A DNA stretch of 20,882 nt from Thermacetogenium sp. UBA5472 (GTDB lineage Bacteria; Bacillota; DSM-12270; Thermacetogeniales; Thermacetogeniaceae). Within the stretch, counting starts at the first letter, position 1; the number at the start of each line of letters is the position of its first letter. The notes beneath the pieces are model-generated. The model was not told where the DNA came from. It ran no database searches and saw nothing but the letters and a program-made list of their open reading frames with translations. Location: assembly GCA_002426495.1 (NCBI GenBank), contig DIQC01000024.1, forward strand, positions 1-20,882. Direction: 5' to 3'. Below are positions 1-7,468 of the stretch, piece after piece. Both the position numbers and the translations under genes were made by a program.

Positions 1-227
1 CCACTAAGATTTTACTCATACCTCTATTTGTTTTAAAAGATACAGGTTCATGACCTGGACAACACTATGCCTCCCCCCTTTCTGCAGCATAATATAAAGC
101 AGAAAGAATTCAAGACAAATGGAGTGTTGCCTATGTATTGAACCATTTGTGTCACCCATGTCTTGACCGAACAAACAACAATTGCCAACAGCCAACTACT
201 AATAACTAATCCATTAACCGAGAGGAT
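1..227. other. Intergenic DNA with no supportable gene
   Basis: No convincing coding frame is visible. The one long open frame (minus strand, about 48-266) runs through a repeat hairpin and has no ribosome site or family motif. An 8-bp perfect inverted repeat (CTTTCTGC at 78-85 and GCAGAAAG at 99-106, 13-nt loop) can form a hairpin, but it has no T-run on either side, so it is not called a terminator. A short dyad, CAGGT-TCATG-ACCTG, lies near 43-57. Confidence 0.5.
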
Positions 228-254
228 GAGACGCGAGAACCGTCCCCGCGTCCC
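228..254. repeat. REP-like hairpin repeat (RAYT-associated type)
   Basis: On the minus strand the element reads GGGACGCG, then the loop GGGACGGTTCT, then CGCGTCTC. The two arms form an 8-bp stem with one G-U pair. It is G+C-rich in AT-rich surroundings and is flanked by low-complexity CCAAC/TAACTA runs. The GGGACGGTTCT-CGCGTCTC wording is typical of dispersed REP-like repeats that I associate with Y1 (RAYT) transposases in Clostridia. No transposase is present here, so this would be a non-autonomous copy. Seen: the hairpin. Inferred: the family. Confidence 0.55.
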
Positions 255-273
255 GACGACCAACAACTATTCC

Positions 274-303
274 TTCCCGAACCAAGCCCAAATATGCTAT
301 ACT
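274..303 (+). promoter_or_regulatory. Possible promoter of the GntR-type regulator/PBP unit
   Basis: TATACT at 298-303 is a good -10 element, 16 bases before the first candidate start codon at 320. The best -35 at suitable spacing is only TTCCCG (274-279, 18-bp spacer), which is weak. The leader would be very short. Confidence 0.35.
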
Positions 304-319
304 TTTTAAGGAATATATT

Positions 320-1006
320 GTGGAAGGAATGAATTATGTGTCAGAAACATCACGCCGTGGTAAAACGGCAAAGTATATTACAATTGCTGTGGATATCGCC
401 ACAGGCATCGCCCGTGGCCAATATAAAATAGGACAAAAAATTTTAGGAAGGTCATCTTTGGCAGGAAGATATAATGTTTCTCCAGAAACAATAAGACGTG
501 CCCTAGCAATTTTGGCGGAAAGAAAGATCGTAAAGCTCCAGCCAGGTGTAGGTGTTATTGTATGTTCTCAAGTTGCCGCTGAAAACTATCTGGCGGAGTA
601 TGGTCAGCATCAGATTCTAGAAGACATTCAGAAAAAACTGCTCGTATATTTAGACGAGCGCCGTAAACTTGACCAGAAAATTTCTCAACTGACTGACGAA
701 CTCTTGGATTATACCTTCAAGATGGCAACACGTTTCCAGCGCATCCATGAGTTTCGAGTTGAAGGCAAATCTCCTTTAATAGGAAAAAGCCTGAAAGAAG
801 CGGACTTTCGCAGCCGTGCTGGAGGAACTATTTTATCCATTCTTCGTGACGGCAGCGAAATCGTCTCTCCCAATGCAGATAGTATTATTCAAAAAGATGA
901 TGTGCTGACAATTATCGCACCGGAGGAAGCTATAGAATACTTTCGAGAGTTAGACCTTACTATTCTTGCGGGCCTTACTCGTAAACAAACTGAGATTCAT
1001 GAGTAA
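320..1006 (+). CDS. GntR-type regulator with RCK_C (TrkA_C) domain, BusR-like
   Basis: This is a 228-residue transcription factor. Residues 15-85 form a GntR winged helix-turn-helix, with a recognition-helix segment at GRYNVSPETIRRAL (49-62). Residues 95-140 are a charged helix likely to dimerise. Residues 142-212 are an RCK_C/TrkA_C domain (HEFRVEGKSPLIGKSLKE, then a segment ending DDVLTIIAP). This order matches BusR, the c-di-AMP-binding repressor of glycine-betaine uptake in lactococci and streptococci; RCK_C domains of this type bind c-di-AMP. Ligand and targets are therefore inferred. No osmolyte transporter is visible; the next gene, 23 bp downstream, is a class A PBP, probably co-transcribed. 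The start is uncertain: GTG at 320 has AAGGA at 308-312, while GTG at 338 is well spaced from GGAAGGA at 322-328, and ATG 329 abuts that site. Confident in the family, less so in the start. Confidence 0.85.
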   Translation: MEGMNYVSETSRRGKTAKYITIAVDIATGIARGQYKIGQKILGRSSLAGRYNVSPETIRRALAILAERKIVKLQPGVGVIVCSQVAAENYLAEYGQHQILEDIQKKLLVYLDERRKLDQKISQLTDELLDYTFKMATRFQRIHEFRVEGKSPLIGKSLKEADFRSRAGGTILSILRDGSEIVSPNADSIIQKDDVLTIIAPEEAIEYFRELDLTILAGLTRKQTEIHE

Positions 1007-1029
1007 ATCATTAGGTAGGTGATCCGATC

Positions 1030-3441
1030 ATGACAGACAAGAATGCATCAACCAGTCGTGCTGCTAAAAAAAAGGGCAAAAAAAAGCTTAGTTTCTCACG
1101 TGTATCTCTGCTTGCGGTTCTTCTAATTGGATTAGTTCTTGTACTTGTTGGATGTGGCTATGTAGCGAGTGCGGTTTATTCTTTGCCTGAATGGGATCCT
1201 CAAAAACTTGAGGGAAGTCAGACTACTATTATCTATGACCAAGATGGCCAACCCGCATCCAGACTATACGCAGAGGAAAACAGAATCACAGTTTCTCTAA
1301 GTGACCTGCCCCAGTATGCTCCTGATGCCATCGTGTCCATAGAGGACAACCGTTTCCACACTCATCATGGAGTAGACATAGAGGCAATAGGCAGAGCTGT
1401 GTTGGCCAATATCAAAGGCGGTATCGGCGCAGAAGGTGGCAGCACCATCACCCAACAGCTTGTAAAAAACTCGTTTTTGACACCGGAAAAAACTTTTAAA
1501 CGGAAGATTCAGGAAGCCGTCCTTGCTCTCCAGGTAGAACATCATTATTCAAAAAATGAAATTCTTGAACTTTACCTTAATCGTATTTATTTTGGAAATG
1601 GAGCATATGGAATCCAAACCGCATCTCAACACTATTTCGGCAAGAATGCAAAGGATCTTACCCTTGCTGAAAGTGCCCTCTTAGCCGGTATTGTGCGCAG
1701 CCCTAATAACTATAATCCAACCCAAAGCGAAGAAGTGGCCAAAAACCGGCAGGAACTTGTTATAAATACAATGGTCAACTACGGTAAAATAACGCAAGAG
1801 GAAGCTGACCAGGCCAAACAAGAAGAACTGCAGTATAATGAGGGAACCATAACTAGCTATGCTTTCCCTTATTTTACTGATCATGTTATTAATGAAGCTG
1901 AAAAAATCCTTAAAGGGCAGGGTATCTCTCATGATGATTGCCAATCACTCCTTTACCGTGGAGGACTCAAAATTTATACATCCCTGAATCCCCAAGCTCA
2001 GCAGAAAATGGAGGATGTCATCGCCAACAGCGCCAATTTTCCCAGTGATCAGAATGGCAAACAGGTAGAGGGTGCTATGGTGCTTTTGGAAAATAAAACA
2101 GGAGAGATTCAAGCGCTTGTAGGCGGACGGGAACACACACAGCAGCGCTCTTTTAACAGAGCGACACAAGCTGTACGCCAACCCGGCAGTGCTATCAAAC
2201 CGCTGGTTGTATATACCCCAGCTCTGGAAAAGGGGTACACCACTGCACTATCCCTATTAGATTCACCTGTCACAATAGGTAATAACACCTTTAACAACTA
2301 TGACTATAAATCTGCCGGTTGGATCACTATGCGCGCAGCAGTCCAGTGGTCAAAAAACACCTATGCTGTACGACTGCTGCATAATATTGGTCCTGACTAC
2401 GGATTGGAATTCGCGAAAAAGCTGGGAGTCACCAGTTTCGACGATTCCCGTGACAACAATCTATCCCTTGCTTTGGGTGGTATCACTTATGGTATTTCCC
2501 CTTTGGAAATGGCTGGCGCCTATGGAGCTATTGCCAACCAGGGTGTGTATATCGAACCCCACTCCATACTCAGGATAATCGACAGCGATGGGAAGGTTTT
2601 GTATGATGCAAATCCCCAGAAGCGGGTAGCCATGTCAGAACAAACAGCCTATATCATGACCGACCTGCTGCAGACTGTTGTTAAGAGCGGTACAGGGACA
2701 AGAGCCAGGATGAATCGGCCGGTTGCCGGCAAAACTGGAACAACCGAGGAGACAAAGGACATCTGGTTTATGGGTTATACCCCTGAATTCACTGGAGCAG
2801 TTTGGATGGGGTTTGACAAAGAAGAGAATATCAATGATGGGCAAGCTGCGGGTGGTTATTACCCTGCTTTGGTCTGGAAAGCGGTCATGCAAAAAGCCAC
2901 AGAAGGCCTACCTGTACAGCAGTTCACAAGACCATCTGGTATTGTGACTAGAGCGATATGCTTAAAATCAGGAAAACTGCCCAACGCCTTCTGCCCTCAA
3001 GAGAGCCAGCTTAAGGAAATATTTGTCCAGGGTTCACTGCCCAATGAAACCTGTGATCTTCACGTACAGGTAGAGATCTGTGAGGAAACCAAGATGTTGG
3101 CCAACGAATATTGTCCTCATAAAATCAGTACTGGTTTACTTAAAGGGGCAATGCCTGAAAAGGTTTGCGATGTGCATGGGCCAGATGATCATAAGGAAAT
3201 TGCAGTCAGGATATGTACAGACCCACGCCATAGCGGAACCCTATATCTGGCAAATGAAGCCGGCCTATTAGAAACAGGTGGTTGCCCACAAGAATTTATC
3301 GAGGAGCGCATATTTAAAGCATATGAAGCGCCAAAAGTGCGCTGTCCACTGCAAGACCACCAGGTAACAAAGAAACCTTTGATCAATAATCCTAATAATG
3401 GCCATGGTCAGGACACCGAAGGAGCCTCCCATCAACCCTAA
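1030..3441 (+). CDS. Class A penicillin-binding protein (PBP1A family)
   Basis: Bifunctional peptidoglycan synthase that polymerises lipid II and cross-links stem peptides outside the membrane. After a Lys-rich cytoplasmic tail there is one membrane anchor (about 27-50). The GT51 glycosyltransferase shows EDNRFHTHHGVD with catalytic Glu105, GGSTITQQ (136-143), RKIQE with Glu162, and ELYLNRIYFGNGAYG. The transpeptidase shows SAIK with nucleophile Ser387, SKN (441-443) and KTG (568-570). The tail from about 640 is unusual: three consecutive Cys/His units with nine cysteines (644, 655, 675, 684, 695, 713, 729, 752, 772), followed by a short Asn/Gly/His-rich end. ATG 1030 has AGGTGAT six bases upstream. 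It follows the BusR-like gene and ends before a strong terminator. The family is certain; the role of the tail is unknown. Confidence 0.96.
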   Translation: MTDKNASTSRAAKKKGKKKLSFSRVSLLAVLLIGLVLVLVGCGYVASAVYSLPEWDPQKLEGSQTTIIYDQDGQPASRLYAEENRITVSLSDLPQYAPDAIVSIEDNRFHTHHGVDIEAIGRAVLANIKGGIGAEGGSTITQQLVKNSFLTPEKTFKRKIQEAVLALQVEHHYSKNEILELYLNRIYFGNGAYGIQTASQHYFGKNAKDLTLAESALLAGIVRSPNNYNPTQSEEVAKNRQELVINTMVNYGKITQEEADQAKQEELQYNEGTITSYAFPYFTDHVINEAEKILKGQGISHDDCQSLLYRGGLKIYTSLNPQAQQKMEDVIANSANFPSDQNGKQVEGAMVLLENKTGEIQALVGGREHTQQRSFNRATQAVRQPGSAIKPLVVYTPALEKGYTTALSLLDSPVTIGNNTFNNYDYKSAGWITMRAAVQWSKNTYAVRLLHNIGPDYGLEFAKKLGVTSFDDSRDNNLSLALGGITYGISPLEMAGAYGAIANQGVYIEPHSILRIIDSDGKVLYDANPQKRVAMSEQTAYIMTDLLQTVVKSGTGTRARMNRPVAGKTGTTEETKDIWFMGYTPEFTGAVWMGFDKEENINDGQAAGGYYPALVWKAVMQKATEGLPVQQFTRPSGIVTRAICLKSGKLPNAFCPQESQLKEIFVQGSLPNETCDLHVQVEICEETKMLANEYCPHKISTGLLKGAMPEKVCDVHGPDDHKEIAVRICTDPRHSGTLYLANEAGLLETGGCPQEFIEERIFKAYEAPKVRCPLQDHQVTKKPLINNPNNGHGQDTEGASHQP

Positions 3442-3461
3442 TGGATGCTCAGTGGAGCCAA

Positions 3462-3517
3462 AAAGTCAGCAGCCTTTATCAAACTTTATCAAAAAGGTTG
3501 CTGACTTTATTTTTTTC
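3462..3517 (+). terminator. Strong intrinsic terminator after the PBP gene
   Basis: A 16-bp stem (3462-3477 with 3493-3508, core GTCAGCAGCC/GGTTGCTGAC, one G-U pair) is followed by a T-run at 3510-3516. It lies between convergent genes: the PBP ends at 3441 and mutS2 ends at 3533. The left flank is AAAAA, so the hairpin may also stop mutS2 transcripts coming from the other side. Confidence 0.9.
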
Positions 3518-3532
3518 TTATTCAGCTAAAAA

Positions 3533-5899
3533 TTATTTGAATTCCACAATAGTTACTCCTGTTCCCCCTTCATTGTAACCCCCACTGCGGTAAGATGCCA
3601 CAAATGGGTGTTTGGCAAGATATTGCCGTACTGCATCACGCAAGGCCCCTGTCCCTTTCCCATGAATTAATGAAACTTTATTCATTCCAGCCAGGTAAGC
3701 TGTATCCAAATATTTATCCACTTTATGCAAGCCCTCATCGACTCTGAGTCCGCGGAAATCAAACTCCGGAAGTATTGTCGCCTTCCTGGCGATAGCCTGA
3801 TCCTTCGCTCCGACAGTCTTTACCTCTGTCTGTTTTTTCTTTTTGCTGCGGCGCAGTTCTTTGAGGGGCAGGTTTACCTTCAGTATCCCCACTTGAACGA
3901 CAACATCCCCATCAGCATTAGGATGTGTCAAGACATTCCCCTCCTGATTATAACGAGGAATGGCCACTGCATCTCCAGGTTCCACATCTTCGGGGATTTC
4001 GCCTCCTGGTACTGCTTCATGAGAGGCTAGCTCTTTATCGATCTTGTCGGTCAGATCGTCTAACTGGTGTCTGGCCTGCCGAGCGTTCTCTAAACTGATC
4101 TGGGTATCACTTTGTCGTATCTCCTCCCGTAGATTGCGGATCAAATGCTCAGCTTCCCTTCTGGCAGTCCGTACCAGTTCTCTGGCCTCCTCATGGGCCT
4201 TCTTGTAGATATCATTCTGTTTATCCCTTATTTTCTGCTCTTTCCGTTCTATCTGCCTTTTCATCTCTTCTATTTCACAACGCAGTTGCTCTGCCTCTGC
4301 ACGGGCAGAGGATGCGGCAAACTGATCATCCTTGAGATGGCGAATGAGATCTGATAGCTGCCGCTGTTCAGGGTTTAAGAATCCCCTGGCCTGTTCGATG
4401 ACATCGCCGCTTAGGCCCAGTTGCTCAGCAATTTCGAAGGCATTGCTCTCCCCGGGCACGCCGACGGATAACCTATATGTAGGTTTCAGTGTTTTGCTGT
4501 CAAACTCCACAGAGGCATTTTCCACGCACTCCCTTTGATGGGCAAAAACCTTGAGTTCGCTGTAATGAGAGGTGATGATGCTCAATGCGCCCTTTTGCAG
4601 CAGACTATCCAGGATGGCCATTCCCAATGCCGCCCCCTGGTCCGGATCGGTCCCCGCTCCTAGTTCATCAAGAATAACCAGTGATCCCTTTCCCGCATCT
4701 TTCAAGATTCGCACTATGTTTGTCATATGGCCGGAAAAGGTGCTGAGTGACTGTTCGATACTCTGTTCATCCCCGATATCGGCAAAAACATTCTGCAGAA
4801 TAGGCATGACAGTGCCTTCAGCGGCAGGTATATGCAGTCCAGCCTGGGCCATCACGACCAGCAGTCCCACAGTTTTCAGGGCAACGGTCTTGCCACCGGT
4901 ATTTGGCCCTGTGATCACCAACGAGTCAAAATCCTGGCCTATCCTGATATCCAGAGGAACAACCTTATCTTTCAGCAGCGGATGACGCCCTCCTTTGATT
5001 TCCAGACAACCATCCTGACTGAATTGAGGGGGATTTGCCCGCAATTCTCTGCTAAAATGTCCCTTGGCTAAAATAAAATCAATTTCTCCCAGCAACAATA
5101 AGTTCTGCTTAATTTCATCATGATAGACTGCTACAAGCCTGGACAATTCCTCTATGATCCGCTGCTCTTCCTGGTGAACTGCAGAGCGTCCGGCAGTGAG
5201 TTCATTGCCCATTTTGACCAAGGGCATCGGTTCCATATAAACTGTCGCTCCGCTTGATGATTGGTCATGTACCAGCCCGGGAAACTGACTGCGGTATTCC
5301 TGTTTAACTGGCATCACATAGCGATCCCCTCTGACGGTGAAGAGGGGTTCCTGTAGGTATTTATTCCATTCCTGCTTGGACAGCATCACATCTACCTGTT
5401 CTCGAATCTTTACCTCTAGGCTTCTCATCCTCTGGCGGAGTTTAGCCAGTTGTGGTGATGCGTGATCCGCAATTTCCCCATCCTCTTGAATACAGGAAGC
5501 AATCTTCTCCTGCAGAGCAGAACACTCCTGCAAACCATTGACACGCTCATCCAAAAGGGGCAGTTCTATCTCCTGGCGTGAGAAAATCCTTTTTAACCGC
5601 CCTGCCGCCTGCAATGATTCATATAAACTCAGCAGTTCAAGGGGCTCTAGGGTGCCTCCAATGATTACACGCCTCAATAAGGATGTCAGATCATGAACAC
5701 CTGCCAATGTTATCTCCGGATACATTCTCAAGGCATGGCATGCCTCTGAGGTCTCTTCCTGTAGCCTTAAAATCTGATCGGCTTCTGTAGATGGTTCTAA
5801 ATCTTGTACATGTGCTTCCCCCAAAGATGTGGCGCAGTGCCTCTGGAGCATCTCTTTGACTCGGTGAAATTCTAGTTTTTTTAGGGAAAACCTGTCCAT
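3533..5899 (-). CDS. mutS2: MutS2 (RqcU-type) ATPase with Smr domain
   Basis: A 788-residue MutS2 protein, the usual length. The family lacks the mismatch-binding domains of MutS. In Bacillus it acts on collided ribosomes, and it has also been linked to recombination control. Residues 1-290 are the helical core/clamp. The ATPase has Walker A GPNTGGKT (331-338), Walker B VILDE with Asp411/Glu412, and GAGTDPDQGAALG. A long charged coiled coil (about 510-620) follows, then a small beta-rich segment near 640-690 and a C-terminal Smr domain (713-788) with HGKGTGALR starting at His746. The Smr motif usually written LDLRG is FDFRG here, a conservative change. ATG 5899 has AGGAAGG upstream. It is the last gene of the minus-strand run, after the NIF3-like gene. 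Confidence 0.97.
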   Translation of the reverse strand: MDRFSLKKLEFHRVKEMLQRHCATSLGEAHVQDLEPSTEADQILRLQEETSEACHALRMYPEITLAGVHDLTSLLRRVIIGGTLEPLELLSLYESLQAAGRLKRIFSRQEIELPLLDERVNGLQECSALQEKIASCIQEDGEIADHASPQLAKLRQRMRSLEVKIREQVDVMLSKQEWNKYLQEPLFTVRGDRYVMPVKQEYRSQFPGLVHDQSSSGATVYMEPMPLVKMGNELTAGRSAVHQEEQRIIEELSRLVAVYHDEIKQNLLLLGEIDFILAKGHFSRELRANPPQFSQDGCLEIKGGRHPLLKDKVVPLDIRIGQDFDSLVITGPNTGGKTVALKTVGLLVVMAQAGLHIPAAEGTVMPILQNVFADIGDEQSIEQSLSTFSGHMTNIVRILKDAGKGSLVILDELGAGTDPDQGAALGMAILDSLLQKGALSIITSHYSELKVFAHQRECVENASVEFDSKTLKPTYRLSVGVPGESNAFEIAEQLGLSGDVIEQARGFLNPEQRQLSDLIRHLKDDQFAASSARAEAEQLRCEIEEMKRQIERKEQKIRDKQNDIYKKAHEEARELVRTARREAEHLIRNLREEIRQSDTQISLENARQARHQLDDLTDKIDKELASHEAVPGGEIPEDVEPGDAVAIPRYNQEGNVLTHPNADGDVVVQVGILKVNLPLKELRRSKKKKQTEVKTVGAKDQAIARKATILPEFDFRGLRVDEGLHKVDKYLDTAYLAGMNKVSLIHGKGTGALRDAVRQYLAKHPFVASYRSGGYNEGGTGVTIVEFK

Positions 5900-6044
5900 T
5901 AAACCTTCCTCTCCTTCTTCATAGCCTACAAAGCACCCCTCAGATACTCCCCCCTGATCAATATTTTAACTTAATTCCGATAGAAGTCTCCAGCTTCAAT
6001 CATGTACAGGGCAAAGCCCACGATACACCTATAGCTTACCACTT

Positions 6045-7043
6045 CTACAGACGGCTAAACCTCATCAACCCGGAACAGGGAGTGATCTCCACACCACGCC
6101 GCTCCAGTTCATCCAGAAACAGGTTCAATCCCAGGGAATCACTGGCCATGTGGCCGGCAATAACCACATTAATATAATGTTTCTCTGCCTCTTTGCGGTA
6201 GAGCTCACTCATATGCATGCCCACAATGGTTCCCACACCTGCCGCAGCCATCTTTTCAAAGGACTCCTTAGCCCCGCTGGTGCCTCCGGTCATATCCACA
6301 AAGATCTTACCTCCGCTGCCTTTCTCACGCCCGACCACAACCTTTGGTCCGGAATTGCGCTTGACAGACTCCCGATATTCCGGGATTTCCTTCAACAATT
6401 TAACTATATCACCCACTGTTTCGGGGGCTTTTTCATCAATACAACGGTTTAGATAATCTTGTACCAGGTTATCCGCCGGTGTGTGCACACACATCATCGG
6501 TATATCTAATAGGGCTGCGGCATCCACTGCTCTGTTATGGTTGGCCGGCATAAAGCGGCGCTCAACTTCAGCGATTCTTCCTGCCATCAGACCCTCTGCC
6601 ACATTGATGGGCACACCTAACTGATGGAGTTCATCCTCCTGAACATGCATAACATCATACAGAGCTGCCATAGCCTTTCCTTCAGGATGGTGGGAAATGA
6701 TCAGGTCGATTCTCTTTCCCTTCTCCCGCAGACGATCAGCCAGGAGAACCTCCCCTACTTCCATATCGATGCCTGCTAAAACTCCATTCACATCAGCTTC
6801 AGGGTCACCATACAAAATCCGGCTGTCACTGAAGGGATTTCTCAATGATTCCTGATCATATTCCTGTTGCTCACTCTCTTTCAAATCATGGAAATCCTTC
6901 TCCCGCCTATTTAATAACCTTCTGATACCCTCTTCACCCCGAGGATCAACTGCAATTCCTTTGCTAATGGCTATGCCATAAATTTCACGAATTCTCACCC
7001 AGTTTTCCTCCTCATGTCCACAAATTATTATCTGCTGAGCCAC
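6045..7043 (-). CDS. NIF3-like (DUF34) dinuclear-metal protein
   Basis: A 332-residue protein with NIF3-type signatures: GIDMEVGE (91-98), DLIISHHPEG with the His118-His119 pair, and near the end VVIAGHMASD (His298), which corresponds to the C-terminal metal-binding patch of the family. A middle insert (about 150-265) separates the two halves, as in many NIF3 proteins. The family binds two metal ions and its biochemical role is not settled; GTP cyclohydrolase-like folds and metal handling have been discussed. The first in-frame start is GTG at 7043, just after an in-frame stop, and its ribosome site is weak. It lies 33 bp after zapA and 145 bp before mutS2, so it is probably in the same transcript. 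Family confidence is good; function is unknown. Confidence 0.8.
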   Translation of the reverse strand: MAQQIIICGHEEENWVRIREIYGIAISKGIAVDPRGEEGIRRLLNRREKDFHDLKESEQQEYDQESLRNPFSDSRILYGDPEADVNGVLAGIDMEVGEVLLADRLREKGKRIDLIISHHPEGKAMAALYDVMHVQEDELHQLGVPINVAEGLMAGRIAEVERRFMPANHNRAVDAAALLDIPMMCVHTPADNLVQDYLNRCIDEKAPETVGDIVKLLKEIPEYRESVKRNSGPKVVVGREKGSGGKIFVDMTGGTSGAKESFEKMAAAGVGTIVGMHMSELYRKEAEKHYINVVIAGHMASDSLGLNLFLDELERRGVEITPCSGLMRFSRL

Positions 7044-7076
7044 ATCAAAAACTCATTCAAGTGCCTAGTTTCCCAT

Positions 7077-7400
7077 TTATTCAGTATCTGCGCTTAGTCT
7101 TTTTACCTCATCTAATTGTTCGGAAAGCAAATCATAATCCTCATGCAATTTGACCAGATCTTCGGCGATATTCAGTGCTGCCAATACAGCTATCTTGCTC
7201 AAGGAAAGCTGCGAATTTTTCTGCCCGACCAGTCTCATCTTGCGGTCCACATAATTGGCGATCTTTTCAATCACCAGTGGCTCAGCCCGACCCATGATGA
7301 CATACTCTTCATCATAGATTTTCACTGTAATTCTATTTTTCCCTAGCTCTTTATTTTTCCTCTCGCTTTCCGAGGATCTCATATTGTGATTGTTCACCAC
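7077..7400 (-). CDS. zapA: Cell division protein ZapA
   Basis: A 107-residue ZapA. The family stabilises FtsZ protofilament bundles at the division ring. The N-terminal half has the hallmark RITVKIYDEEYVIMG (about 23-37), then PLVIEKIANYVDRKM and LSLSKIAVLAALNIAEDL. The C-terminal half is the coiled-coil dimerisation helix, here short. It sits directly after pheT, the common clostridial arrangement. The start is unclear. GTG 7400 and GTG 7397 are in frame and within range of AGGAGGGG near 7406-7413, and ATG 7382 is a further in-frame option. An out-of-frame ATG at 7404 sits closer to the ribosome site and opens a 17-codon frame ending at 7351. Confidence 0.93.
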   Translation of the reverse strand: MVNNHNMRSSESERKNKELGKNRITVKIYDEEYVIMGRAEPLVIEKIANYVDRKMRLVGQKNSQLSLSKIAVLAALNIAEDLVKLHEDYDLLSEQLDEVKRLSADTE

Positions 7401-7468
7401 TCATATTCCCCTCCTCTTGTGGATTAAGAAGGATTTCTCCGACATTGGAGAAGAATCCTGCTATTTTA

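Noticed and set aside
78..106. 8-bp inverted repeat CTTTCTGC/GCAGAAAG as a terminator
   Set aside because: No T-run follows on either strand and the loop is 13 bases; no gene end is visible next to it.
48..266. Minus-strand 72-codon frame near the left edge
   Set aside because: It runs through the REP-like hairpin and low-complexity flanks, has no ribosome site and no family motif.
4145..4985. Several plus-strand frames opposite mutS2
   Set aside because: They are shadows of a strongly conserved gene; they lack ribosome sites and domain motifs.
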